A DNA stretch of 64,000 bases, taken from contig NZ_UAVD01000043.1 of the NCBI RefSeq assembly GCF_900460065.1, positions 19,918-83,917 of the forward strand, in the 5' to 3' direction. The position numbers and the translations under genes were made by a program. Shown here one piece after another: positions 8,741-17,114 of the stretch; the first letter of the stretch is position 1, and each line of letters starts with the position of its first letter. This stretch comes from Streptomyces griseus (GTDB lineage: Bacteria; Actinomycetota; Actinomycetes; Streptomycetales; Streptomycetaceae). The notes beneath the pieces were generated by a model. The model was given only the letters and a program-made list of their open reading frames with translations, was not told the origin of the DNA and did no database searches.

Positions 8741-8757
8741 TTGTCACCGGCTGCCAA
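8741..8757 (+). promoter_or_regulatory. TTGNCA-N5-TGNCAA element upstream of the DUF6801-like gene
   Basis: TTGTCACCGGCTGCCAA is an imperfect inverted repeat (5 of 6 arm positions, 5-bp spacer). Fourteen of 17 bases agree with the element at 10935-10951 in front of the mce operon. Candidate shared regulator site. Confidence 0.4.
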
Positions 8758-8899
8758 AGTCCGGGCACCCGTGATCCGAACGGAAACCCGGCCCTTCCCA
8801 GGCCCCGTCGGCGTGCGTACCGTACCCGTCGGTAGGGGCCGTGCTCCCGTCCCGGCCGACCTTCGGCCGAGGCCGGCCGACGTACCGCCGCAGCCCGCC

Positions 8900-8932
8900 C
8901 GACGTCCGTTCGAAGTCCGCTCGACGTCCGCC
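8900..8932 (+). repeat. three tandem 11-bp direct repeats
   Basis: Units CGACGTCCGTT, CGAAGTCCGCT and CGACGTCCGCC each agree pairwise at 9 of 11 positions. An 11-bp period is the spacing of PHO-box direct repeat units in Streptomyces, and the unit partly resembles that consensus. It lies 80 bp upstream of the start at 9012. Confidence 0.4.
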
Positions 8933-9011
8933 CGCAGGGGCCGTCGCCGAGAAGTGGACCCGCTTTCCGCAGCCATCCCTGGGCCCACGCGCGCCGGAAG
9001 GACCCATCCGT

Positions 9012-10508
9012 ATGACCGTCGATGCACGCGCCGCAGCGAGACGACCGATCCACTGGGCCGTGGGCGGGGCGCTCGTCGTCGCCACCGCGCTCGTCCCCAG
9101 CGCCGAGTCGGCCGCCGCCGAGCAGACCTCGGAGGTCGCCCTCCGCTACGCCTGCCCGTTCCCCTCCGGGCCCGAGGAAGTGGACGTCGTCGTCTCGGCG
9201 GTCCTCCCCACCTCGGTGCGTACGGGCGAGGAGGTCCGCCCGTCGCAGGTCGCCGTCGAGGTCGACCTGGAGCCCACCGCGCTCGCCCGGTTCGCGGAGC
9301 TGGACGCCGCCACCCTGTCGGCCGTCGCCCGGCTCACCGTCCGCAACACCGTCGGCGACAAGTCCGCCGACGCCTCCTGGCAGGACCTGACCGCACCCCC
9401 CGTCGCCCTGCCCGGCCCCGAAGGGGGCTCCCTGACCCTGACCGCGACCGGTGACGTGCCGACGGTCTCCTTCGGGAGCCCCGGACGTGCGACGCTGGCC
9501 CCCGCCGAGCTCGCCCTCTCGCTGTCCTCGCTCACCGGAGCCGGCGAGCCGACCACGCCCCCCGGGCTCGACGTCGTCTGCGAACCGGCCCCGGGCCAGG
9601 AGCCCGAACTCGCCGCGATCACCGTCCGCGGCGACGGCGACCCCACGGCCCCGGCTCCACAACCGTCAACGAGCGACCCGGCACCGGACCCGGCGCCCAC
9701 CCGCCCGGCCGAGGGCCTGTCGCCCGGCGCCCGGGAGAAGATCGAGGCCCTCACCGACGAGCGGCTCGAAGCCCTCGAAGGCGAGGACCCCGGCAGCTGC
9801 CCGATCGAGATCCCGCCCGAGTGGGTGATGACCACCGCCGAGACGTACGCGGCCGGCTACGCCAACGCCGCCAAGCTGGACGGCGCGGCGGCGCTGGGGC
9901 CCGCGTTCATGAAGGTGGTGCTCAACAAGCGCTACATCAACGACTCCTGCGCCTCGACCGTCGACGTCAGCTCGGAGGTGAACTTCGACTACCGGGGACG
10001 CCGGCAACTCCCCCCGACGAAGGCCACGTTCCTCAGCTACGGATTCATGCCGACGACCGCGACCATGACGCTGGAGCAGGTCGGCCCCCCGGCCGCGATC
10101 CACACCCACACGGTCACCAACACGCCCACCTACCCGGAGGAGACGACGGTCACGGCCCAGCTCGTGATGCGGCTCTCCGACGTCGAGGTGAACGGCGTCC
10201 CCCTGGACGTGGGCCCCGACTGCCGCACGGAACGCCCCTTCGAGCAGGTGCTGAGGGGGTACGGCCAGAGTTATCCGCCGGCCGGCTACCTCGTGGCGTA
10301 CGGCGGCACCCTGACCGGCTACGCCCACATCCCGCCGTTCGAGGGCTGCGGTGTGGGGGAGGACCTCGACCCGATCTTCACCTCGGCCATCTCCAGCCCC
10401 GGCAAGAAGGCCGACAACTACACCAAGATGACCCAGGCGCCCCTGTGCGTGGCCACGAACCCGGAAGGGCCGGACTGCCCGCCGCGGGTGCCCGACCCCG
10501 AGCGCTGA
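9012..10508 (+). CDS. secreted DUF6801-like protein, 498 aa
   Basis: ATG 9012. A signal peptide (IHWAVGGALVVATALV, cleavage after ESAAA near residue 36) is followed by a domain of about 170 residues. Its start (ALRYACPFPSGPEEVDVVV) and alternating beta pattern resemble the DUF6801 domain of actinobacterial exported proteins; this is recognition from memory and unverified. A Pro/Asp/Thr-rich linker (about residues 215-240) leads to a second domain with paired cysteines (GSCPIEIP, NDSCASTV, DCRTERP, EGCGVGED) and beta-rich segments. Only weak ribosome binding (ACCCATCC) is visible, so the start is less certain than the signal peptide. It is the last of three secreted-protein genes before the mce operon and ends at a strong terminator. 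Confidence 0.7.
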   Translation: MTVDARAAARRPIHWAVGGALVVATALVPSAESAAAEQTSEVALRYACPFPSGPEEVDVVVSAVLPTSVRTGEEVRPSQVAVEVDLEPTALARFAELDAATLSAVARLTVRNTVGDKSADASWQDLTAPPVALPGPEGGSLTLTATGDVPTVSFGSPGRATLAPAELALSLSSLTGAGEPTTPPGLDVVCEPAPGQEPELAAITVRGDGDPTAPAPQPSTSDPAPDPAPTRPAEGLSPGAREKIEALTDERLEALEGEDPGSCPIEIPPEWVMTTAETYAAGYANAAKLDGAAALGPAFMKVVLNKRYINDSCASTVDVSSEVNFDYRGRRQLPPTKATFLSYGFMPTTATMTLEQVGPPAAIHTHTVTNTPTYPEETTVTAQLVMRLSDVEVNGVPLDVGPDCRTERPFEQVLRGYGQSYPPAGYLVAYGGTLTGYAHIPPFEGCGVGEDLDPIFTSAISSPGKKADNYTKMTQAPLCVATNPEGPDCPPRVPDPER

Positions 10509-10612
10509 CCCGGCCGCCGCCCGAGCACCGACCCGCACGCCTCCGAACTCCGCCCCGGACACTCCCGAGCGGTTCTCCCGTACCTCCCCGAGCGGCCGTC
10601 CCGAACGTCCCC

Positions 10613-10643
10613 GAGCCCTTCCGGTCCCGTACCGGAAGGGCTC
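10613..10643 (+). terminator. hairpin terminator, 13-bp stem with T run
   Basis: A perfect 13-bp stem (GAGCCCTTCCGGT with its complement) and 5-base loop, followed by TTTCC. It closes the DUF6801-like gene and insulates the mce operon. Confidence 0.85.
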
Positions 10644-10933
10644 TTTCCTGCCCGCCCGCCGTCCTGTGATTCCTCATCATCCGACAGGTTTGGCTCGCGG
10701 ATTACTCACCCGTGAACAATCCTCCGCCCCGCGTGAATTCTCGCCGAGGAAAGTCTGTACCCAGTATTGCGAAGTCAGGTTACCGGCCCGTAGCGTCCCA
10801 GACGTGCCGAGGAAAATCGCCTGCGTGCCTGCTCGGCGGGCACGCCCGGGTCCGGTTCGCTCCGCCCCGGTCCAGCGGCGCCCGGAGAGAACGCCCACTG
10901 CTTGCGCAGATTCGGACAAGGACGGGGGCCGGC

Positions 10934-10952
10934 CTTGTCACCGAATGACAAG
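10934..10952 (+). promoter_or_regulatory. palindromic operator candidate upstream of the mce operon
   Basis: CTTGTCA-N5-TGACAAG, a perfect 7-bp inverted repeat, 175 bp before the first mce-operon start codon. It belongs to the same type as the element at 8741. Confidence 0.5.
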
Positions 10953-11126
10953 TGATCCATTCCCGGTCCCGCGTTCGTCGATCTCCGCTGTTCAACGGCT
11001 TGCCCTGGCGGTTTCGGCGGACATAACGTGCGCCCCCTGGTGCATGTGTGACGAGCCGCCATCGCTTTTCTCAGAGCCGGAGCGCCCAACGATGAACACG
11101 TTCACCGCCACTTCGAGGGAGGGCCG

Positions 11127-12113
11127 ATGGGAATCGAAGTAGTCGTCGAGGGCCTGACGAAGTCCTTCGGCAAGCAGAACATCTGGCAGGACGTCAGCCT
11201 CACCCTGCCCGCCGGTGAAGTGAGCGTCATGCTCGGTCCTTCCGGAACCGGAAAAACCGTTTTCCTCAAGTCCATCATCGGGCTGCTCAAGCCCGAACAG
11301 GGGCGCGTCCTCATCAACGGCGTCGACATGGTGAACAGCTCCGAGCGCGACATCATGGAGACCCGGAAGCTTTTCGGCCTCATGTTCCAGGACGGGGCCC
11401 TTTTCGGCTCGATGTCACTCTTCGACAACATCGCCTTCCCGCTGCGCGAGCACACCCGCAAGAAGGAATCCGAGATCCGGCGCATCGTCATGGAGCGCAT
11501 CGACATCGTCGGGCTCCTCGGCTCCGAGGGAAAGCTGCCGGGCGAGATATCCGGCGGCATGCGCAAACGCGCCGGCCTCGCCCGCGCCCTGGTCCTGGAC
11601 CCGCAGATCATCCTCTGCGACGAACCGGACTCCGGACTCGACCCGGTCCGCACCGCCTATCTGTCGCAGCTCCTCATCGACCTCAACGCGCAGATCGACG
11701 CGACGATGCTCATCGTCACCCACAACCTCGACATCGCGGCGACCGTCCCCGACAACATGGGCATGCTGTTCTGCCGCAACCTCGTCACCTTCGGCCCGCG
11801 CGAGGTGCTGCTCACCAGCGACACCCCGGTGGTCTCCCAGTTCCTCGCCGGCCGCCGCGAAGGCCCCATCGGCATGTCCGAGGAGAAGGACGCCGCCACC
11901 CTCGCCGCCGAGCAGCTGGCCGACACCGTTCCGCCGCGCACCGGACCGCGCACCGTCGTCCCGCAGCTGGAGCCCTCGCCCGGGATGCCCGTACGCCAGG
12001 GTGCGCTGCGCCGCCGGGAGCGGGTCATGGCGATGATGGGCCAGCTGCCGGAGGCCGCCCGTACGGCGATCCTGGACAGCTACGCCCCGGCCGCGGGAGG
12101 TGCGCGCACGTGA
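11127..12113 (+). CDS. Mce-system ABC transporter ATPase (Mkl/MceG-like)
   Basis: 328 aa. It energises lipid import by the Mce complex. The nucleotide-binding domain shows Walker A GPSGTGKT near residue 38, the Q loop in FGLMFQDGALFGSMS, the signature ISGGMRKRAGLARAL, Walker B with the catalytic Glu in ILCDEPDSGLDPV and the H-loop VTHN. ISGGM in place of LSGGQ, and the DSGLDP motif, are typical of the Mkl/MlaF group. After about residue 250 there is an Ala/Pro/Arg-rich tail, the extension seen on actinobacterial Mce ATPases. ATG 11127 has GAGGGAGGG just upstream. The gene heads the operon and its stop overlaps the next start by 4 bp (GTGA). This differs from mycobacteria, where the ATPase is encoded away from the mce operons. 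Confidence 0.95.
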   Translation: MGIEVVVEGLTKSFGKQNIWQDVSLTLPAGEVSVMLGPSGTGKTVFLKSIIGLLKPEQGRVLINGVDMVNSSERDIMETRKLFGLMFQDGALFGSMSLFDNIAFPLREHTRKKESEIRRIVMERIDIVGLLGSEGKLPGEISGGMRKRAGLARALVLDPQIILCDEPDSGLDPVRTAYLSQLLIDLNAQIDATMLIVTHNLDIAATVPDNMGMLFCRNLVTFGPREVLLTSDTPVVSQFLAGRREGPIGMSEEKDAATLAAEQLADTVPPRTGPRTVVPQLEPSPGMPVRQGALRRRERVMAMMGQLPEAARTAILDSYAPAAGGART

Positions 12114-12982
12114 CCGCCCCGATGCCGGTGCGGCCGCCCGAGCCGCCCGAGAAGCTCCCGCCGCCCCCCGGGCCCGGGGCGACCACCCCGTCCGCGCCCG
12201 AGCAGCGCCGGCCCTCCCGGTTGCTCGCCCCGCTCCGCGAGACCGGGAAGCTGTTCGCGCTCGCCGTCGCGGTGGCCCGGGCGATCTTCCGCAGGCCCTT
12301 CCAGGTGCGCGAGTTCATCGAGCAGTTCTGGTTCGTCGCGAGCGTCACGATCCTGCCCGCCGCCCTCGTCTCCATCCCCTTCGGCGCGGTCATCGCCCTC
12401 CAGGTCGGCTCCCTCACCCAGCAGCTCGGCGCCCAGTCCTTCACCGGCGGCGCCAGCGTGCTGGCGGTGATCCAGCAGGCCAGCCCGATCATCGTGGCGC
12501 TCCTGATCTCCGGAGCCGCCGGATCCGCGATCTGCGCGGACCTCGGCTCCCGCAAGATCCGTGAGGAACTCGACGCGATGGAGGTCATGGGCGTCTCGCC
12601 CATCCAGCGCCTCGTCGTCCCCCGAGTGCTCGCCACCATGCTCGTCGCCGTCCTGCTCAACGGCCTGATCTCGGTGGTCGGCACCCTCGGCGGCTACTTC
12701 TTCAACGTGATCATGCAGGACGGCACCCCGGGCGCGTACCTCGCGAGCTTCTCCGCCCTCGCCCAGCTGCCCGACCTCTACATCAGCGAGTTCAAGGCCC
12801 TGATCTTCGGCTTCATCGCGGGCATCGTCGCCGCCTACCGGGGCCTCAACCCGCGCGGCGGCCCCAAGGGCGTCGGCGACGCGGTCAACCAGTCCGTCGT
12901 CATCACCTTCATGCTGCTGTTCTTCGTGAACATGGTCCTCACGGCGATCTACCTCCAGATCGTCCCCGCGAAGGGGAGCTGA
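12110..12982 (+). CDS. yrbEA: Mce permease YrbEA
   Basis: 290 aa MlaE/YrbE-type permease. A Pro-rich cytoplasmic start of about 45 residues precedes a membrane domain with about five hydrophobic segments (VTILPAALVSIPFGAVIAL, IIVALLISGAAGSAI, VLATMLVAVLLNGLISVV, LIFGFIAGIVAAY, FMLLFFVNMVLTAIY). The coupling-helix region IREELDAMEVMGVSPIQRLVVPRVLA has the E-E-x-D-A-x-x-V-M-G signature of the family. With YrbEB it forms the heterodimeric channel that joins the ATPase to the Mce tube. The GTG start overlaps the ATPase stop. Confidence 0.95.
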   Translation: MTAPMPVRPPEPPEKLPPPPGPGATTPSAPEQRRPSRLLAPLRETGKLFALAVAVARAIFRRPFQVREFIEQFWFVASVTILPAALVSIPFGAVIALQVGSLTQQLGAQSFTGGASVLAVIQQASPIIVALLISGAAGSAICADLGSRKIREELDAMEVMGVSPIQRLVVPRVLATMLVAVLLNGLISVVGTLGGYFFNVIMQDGTPGAYLASFSALAQLPDLYISEFKALIFGFIAGIVAAYRGLNPRGGPKGVGDAVNQSVVITFMLLFFVNMVLTAIYLQIVPAKGS

Positions 12983-12985
12983 CCC

Positions 12986-13789
12986 ATGGCGATGCTCAGC
13001 TGGCTCGACCGATCGGGCGACCAACTCACCTTCTACGTCAAGGCACTCGTCTGGATCCCGCGCACACTGCGCCGCTATCTGCGCGAGGTGCAACGACTGC
13101 TGGCCGAGGTCGCCTTCGGCAGCGGCGGACTCGGCGTCATCGGCGGCACCATCGGCGTGATGGTCGCCATGACCCTGTTCACCGGCACGGTCGTCGGACT
13201 CCAGGGGTACGCGGCCCTCAACCAGATCGGCACCTCGGCGTTCACCGGGTTCATCTCCGCCTACTTCAACACCCGGGAGATCGCCCCGCTGGTCGCCGGC
13301 CTCGCCCTCTCCGCCACCGTCGGCGCGGGCTTCACCGCCCAGCTCGGCGCGATGCGGATCAACGAGGAGGTCGACGCCCTGGAGGCGATGGGCATCCGCT
13401 CCATGCCCTACCTCGTCACCACCAGGATCATCGCCGGAGTCGTCGCGATCATCCCGCTGTACGCGATCGGGCTGCTCTCCTCGTACGTCGCCTCCCGCTG
13501 GATCACCATCTTCTTCAACGGGCAGTCGGCGGGCACCTACGACCACTACTTCAACCTCTTCCTCTCCCCGCAGGACGTGCTGCTGTCGGTCCTCAAGGTG
13601 CTGATCTTCAGCGTGCTGGTGATCCTCGCCCACTGCTACTACGGCTTCCACGCCACCGGGGGACCGGCCGGCGTGGGCGTGGCGGTCGGCCGCTCGGTGC
13701 GCAACGCCATCGTCCTCATCAGCGTCACCGACTTCTTCCTCTCGCTCGCCATCTGGGGCGCCACGACGACGGTGAAGGTGGCCGGCTGA
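12986..13789 (+). CDS. yrbEB: Mce permease YrbEB
   Basis: 267 aa, second MlaE-type permease. The signature INEEVDALEAMGIRSMPYLVTTRIIA is clear, with flanking membrane helices (GTIGVMVAMTLFTGTVVGL, GLALSATVGAGFTAQLGAM, GVVAIIPLYAIGLLSSYVA, VLIFSVLVILAHCYYGF) and the family's GPAGVGVAVGRSVRNA segment before the last helix. It starts 3 bp after the stop of YrbEA (GGGGAGCTGACCC as binding site) and its stop overlaps the mceA start (TGATG). Confidence 0.95.
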   Translation: MAMLSWLDRSGDQLTFYVKALVWIPRTLRRYLREVQRLLAEVAFGSGGLGVIGGTIGVMVAMTLFTGTVVGLQGYAALNQIGTSAFTGFISAYFNTREIAPLVAGLALSATVGAGFTAQLGAMRINEEVDALEAMGIRSMPYLVTTRIIAGVVAIIPLYAIGLLSSYVASRWITIFFNGQSAGTYDHYFNLFLSPQDVLLSVLKVLIFSVLVILAHCYYGFHATGGPAGVGVAVGRSVRNAIVLISVTDFFLSLAIWGATTTVKVAG

Positions 13790-15069
13790 TGCGCACCTCC
13801 AGCACCCGCACGGTCCGCCGACGGCTGGCCGGAGTCACCTTCCTGGTGGTGCCCGCCGTCCTGGTGTGGGTCTCGGTCTCCGTGTACGAGAAGGACTTCA
13901 CCGACGACGCCACCGTCACGGTCCGCACCGGAGCGGTCGGCAACGAGATGCACGACAACGCCGACGTGAAGCTGCGCGGCGTCGTCATCGGACAGGTCCG
14001 CTCCATCGCCACCGACGGCGACGGAGCCCGCCTCACGCTGGCCATCGACCGGGACAAGCTCGACCAGGTCCCCGCCGACGTCACCGCCCAGATGCTGCCC
14101 ACCACCCTCTTCGGCGCGAGGTTCGTCGCGCTCGTCCCGCCCCGCATCCCCACGGGCACCACCCTGCGGGCCGGGGCCGTCATCCCGCAGGACCGCTCCA
14201 GCAACGCCATCGAGCTGGAACAGGTCCTGGACAACCTCCTGCCGCTGCTGACCGCCGTGAAGCCCGAGAAGCTCTCCGCCACCCTCAACGCCGTCTCCCA
14301 GGCGCTGGCAGGACGCGGTGAACGCCTCGGCGAGACGCTGACCACGCTGGACGGCCACCTGAAGAAGTTCAACCCCCAACTTCCCACCCTCAACGCCGAC
14401 ATCAAGGAACTCGTCAAGGTGAGCACGCTGTACGCGGACGCCGCGCCGGACGTCCTCGACGCGCTGACCGACGCCACGGTCACCAGCTCCACCCTCGCCG
14501 ACCAGGAAGCGCGGCTCGCCGGGCTCTACGGCACCACCACGGCCGCCGCGCAGGACGTCACCTCCTTCCTGCGGGAGAACAAGGACAACCTCATCCGGCT
14601 CTCCGCCGCCGGCCGCCCCTCCCTCGAACTCCTCGCCCAATACTCCGATGCGTTCCCGTGCACCCTGCGCACCATGGCCGGCTTCGTACCCGCCATGGAC
14701 AAGGCGCTGGGCAAGGGAACCGACCAACCGGGGCTGCACGTGTCGGTCACATCCGTTCCCTCCAAGGGCAGATACGTCCCCGGCAAGGACACCCCGGTCT
14801 ACAGCGCGCGCGGCGGACCCGCCTGCTACTCGGTGCCGTACGTCGGCAAGCACGCCCCGACCGCCGACACCCGCCGGGCCACCGACGTCACCGCGCCCCC
14901 GGGCGACGGCGCCGACGGCGGGCTCGGGCTGCCCAACTCGCCGCAGGAGTCCCGGCTCGTCAACGAACTGGTCGCGCCCTCGCTGAAGGCCCGGCCCGGA
15001 GACCTCGCCGACTGGAGCAGCGTGCTCATCGGCCCGGCCTTCCGCGGTGCGGAGGTGAAGCTCAAGTGA
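13789..15069 (+). CDS. mceA: MCE family protein, MceA position
   Basis: 426 aa. One N-terminal membrane anchor (LAGVTFLVVPAVLVWVSVSVY) leads to the MCE/MlaD beta-barrel domain at about residues 40-115 (VKLRGVVIGQVRSIATDGDGARLTLAIDRD). A long helical region up to residue 280 (the tube-forming part, periodic Leu/Ala) and a Pro/Gly-rich C-terminal tail with two Cys follow. The first of six paralogues, which in mycobacteria assemble as a hetero-hexamer spanning the periplasm. Translation is coupled to yrbEB by TGATG and to mceB by GTGA. Confidence 0.93.
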   Translation: MRTSSTRTVRRRLAGVTFLVVPAVLVWVSVSVYEKDFTDDATVTVRTGAVGNEMHDNADVKLRGVVIGQVRSIATDGDGARLTLAIDRDKLDQVPADVTAQMLPTTLFGARFVALVPPRIPTGTTLRAGAVIPQDRSSNAIELEQVLDNLLPLLTAVKPEKLSATLNAVSQALAGRGERLGETLTTLDGHLKKFNPQLPTLNADIKELVKVSTLYADAAPDVLDALTDATVTSSTLADQEARLAGLYGTTTAAAQDVTSFLRENKDNLIRLSAAGRPSLELLAQYSDAFPCTLRTMAGFVPAMDKALGKGTDQPGLHVSVTSVPSKGRYVPGKDTPVYSARGGPACYSVPYVGKHAPTADTRRATDVTAPPGDGADGGLGLPNSPQESRLVNELVAPSLKARPGDLADWSSVLIGPAFRGAEVKLK

Positions 15070-16097
15070 AACGCCGCTCACTGGCGGGACCGGTCACCAA
15101 GTCCCTCGTCTTCATCGTCGTCACCGTGCTGGCCACCACCGTGCTCGGGCTGTCCATCGCCAACACGGGCGTCGGCGACACCACCACGTACAAGGCCCGC
15201 TTCACCGACGCCACCGGCCTCATCCCCGGCGACAGCGTCCGGATCGCCGGGGTCAAGGTCGGCCAGGTCGAATCCGTGAAGGTCGCCGACCGGCGGGTCG
15301 CCGAGGTCGCCTTCGCCGTACGCAAGGGGCGCAGCCTCCCCGCCTCGGTGACGGCGTCCATCAAGTACCTCAACATGGTCGGTCAGCGGTACGTCGACCT
15401 CGACCGGGGCCCCGGACCCGTCGGCCGGGCCTTCGCGCCCGGCGACACCATCCCGCTCTCCCGCACCACCCCGGCACTCGACCTCACCGAGCTGTTCAAC
15501 GGCTTCCAGCCCCTCTTCGAAGGGTTGTCGCCGCCCGACGTCAACCAGCTCGCCGGCTCCATCGTCCAGGTCCTCCAGGGCGAGGGCGGCACCGTCGACA
15601 GCATCCTGCGACACGTCGGCTCGCTCACCACCACCGTCGCCGCGAAGGACAAGGTGATCGGCGAGGTGATCAAGAACCTCAACACGGTCCTCAAGACGGT
15701 CAACGACCGGGAGGCCGGCTTCGACGACCTCGTCGTCACCCTGCAGAAGCTCGTCACCGGCTTCTCCGGCGACCGCGAACCGCTCGGCGAGGCCATCACC
15801 GCGATGGGCGCGCTCACCACCGTCACCGCCGACCTCTTCCAGGACGGCAGGAAGCCGCTCAAGGACGACATCCGTCAACTCGGACGACTCAGCGGTCAGT
15901 TGGAGAAGGGCACCCCGCAGATCGAGAACTTCCTCCAGAAGACCCCGGCCAAGATGTCGGCCATCAGCCGGCTGACGTCGTACGGATCGTGGCTCAACCT
16001 CTACCTCTGCGAAGCGAAGGTCAGCGGCGTCACCCACGACGACGGCAGCAAGCCGCCCACCGGCATCGCGATCACCCAACCGAGGTGCCTGGCATGA
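15066..16097 (+). CDS. mceB: MCE family protein, MceB position
   Basis: 343 aa from GTG 15066 (overlaps the mceA stop by 4 bp). Anchor VTKSLVFIVVTVLATTVLGLS; MCE domain with the very typical FTDATGLIPGDSVRIAGVKV then GQVESVKV; a helical stretch to about residue 300; and the conserved end GSWLNLYLCEAKV with a lone Cys. The family segment YLNMVGQRYVDLDRG is present. No long C-terminal tail, which is usual for the B subunit. Confidence 0.93.
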   Translation: MKRRSLAGPVTKSLVFIVVTVLATTVLGLSIANTGVGDTTTYKARFTDATGLIPGDSVRIAGVKVGQVESVKVADRRVAEVAFAVRKGRSLPASVTASIKYLNMVGQRYVDLDRGPGPVGRAFAPGDTIPLSRTTPALDLTELFNGFQPLFEGLSPPDVNQLAGSIVQVLQGEGGTVDSILRHVGSLTTTVAAKDKVIGEVIKNLNTVLKTVNDREAGFDDLVVTLQKLVTGFSGDREPLGEAITAMGALTTVTADLFQDGRKPLKDDIRQLGRLSGQLEKGTPQIENFLQKTPAKMSAISRLTSYGSWLNLYLCEAKVSGVTHDDGSKPPTGIAITQPRCLA

Positions 16098-17113
16098 GAA
16101 TGACCCCCATCCGGGAACGCAACCCGGTCGCCGTCGCCGTCGTCGGACTCCTCGTCCTGACCCTGCTCGGGCTCGCCGCCTGGCGCGCCGACTCCCTGCC
16201 CTTCGTCGGGGGCGGCACCTCCTACAGCGCCGACTTCACGGAATCCGCCGGACTCACCGACGGCGACGAGGTGAGGATCGCCGGAGTGAAGGTCGGCGAG
16301 GTCACCGGCGTCTCTCTCGACGGCGCGAAGGTCCGCGTCGACTTCCGGGTCGAGAACGCCTGGATCGGCGACTCCTCCACCGTCGGCATCGCCGTCAAGA
16401 CCCTGCTCGGCGAGAAGTACCTCGCCGTCGACCCCCTCGGCGACGCCCCGCAGGACCCCGGCTCCCGCATCACCGCGAGCCGCACCACCTCCCCGTACGA
16501 CGTCACCCAGGCGTTCAACGGCCTCGGCGAGACCATCGGGGAGATCGACACCGCGCAGCTCGCCAAGAGCTTCGAGGCGATCTCCACCACCTTCAAGGAC
16601 TCCCCGCCGCACGTCCGCAGCGCCGCGGACGGGCTCTCCGCCCTCTCCCGTACGGTCTCCGAACGCGACGCCCAACTCGCCACGCTGCTCCGCGACAGCA
16701 AGAAGCTCACCAAGACCCTCGCCGGGAAGAACAGCAGCTTCGAGACGCTCCTGAAGGACGGGAACCTGCTGCTCGGCGAGATCCGGGCCCGCCGCGACTC
16801 CATCCACCTGCTGCTCACCGGCACCCGTGACCTCGGCACCCAGCTCACCGGACTCGTCCGGGACAACGACAAGCAGCTCGGGCCGACCCTGGCGTCCCTC
16901 GGCCGGGTCACCGCCGTCCTGGTCAAGAACCGCAAGAGCCTCGACAAGGTCCTCGCCATGACCGGCTCCTACAGCAGGCTCGTCGGCAACACCCTCGGCA
17001 ACGGGCGCTGGTTCGACAACTACGTCTGCGGGGTCGTGCCCAAGAACTACCTCCCCGCCGGCACACCCCCGGCGACCGGCTGCATGCCACCCCGGCAGCA
17101 AGGGGGCCGCTGA
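16094..17113 (+). CDS. mceC: MCE family protein, MceC position
   Basis: 339 aa. ATG 16094 overlaps the mceB stop. Anchor VAVAVVGLLVLTLLGLAAW, then FTESAGLTDGDEVRIAGVKV and the motif TLLGEKYLAVDPLG of the MCE domain, a coiled helical part rich in Leu/Lys/Asp heptads, and the end WFDNYVCGVVP with a conserved-type cysteine. Subunit C of the hexameric lipid tube; stop 1 bp before the mceD start. Confidence 0.93.
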   Translation: MRMTPIRERNPVAVAVVGLLVLTLLGLAAWRADSLPFVGGGTSYSADFTESAGLTDGDEVRIAGVKVGEVTGVSLDGAKVRVDFRVENAWIGDSSTVGIAVKTLLGEKYLAVDPLGDAPQDPGSRITASRTTSPYDVTQAFNGLGETIGEIDTAQLAKSFEAISTTFKDSPPHVRSAADGLSALSRTVSERDAQLATLLRDSKKLTKTLAGKNSSFETLLKDGNLLLGEIRARRDSIHLLLTGTRDLGTQLTGLVRDNDKQLGPTLASLGRVTAVLVKNRKSLDKVLAMTGSYSRLVGNTLGNGRWFDNYVCGVVPKNYLPAGTPPATGCMPPRQQGGR

Positions 17114-17114
17114 C

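Larger units (their letters stand above)
8562..9011. other. 450-bp intergenic region with terminator and regulatory repeats
   Basis: No gene is supportable. From left to right it holds a strong hairpin terminator (8591-8631), an imperfect inverted repeat resembling one upstream of the mce operon (8741-8757), and three tandem 11-bp repeats (8900-8932) about 80 bp before the next start codon. Confidence 0.5.
10509..11126. other. 618-bp region between terminator and mce operon
   Basis: Holds a strong terminator (10613-10643), then about 480 bp of lower-GC sequence that must contain the mce promoter. A 7-5-7 palindrome lies at 10934-10952. A 16-codon frame (ATG 11092 to TAG 11142) overlaps the ATPase start but lacks a convincing binding site, so it is not called as a gene. 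Confidence 0.5.

Noticed and set aside
11092..11142. 16-codon leader peptide overlapping the mce ATPase start
   Set aside because: No binding site, no regulatory codon run, and it shares no family pattern with known leaders.
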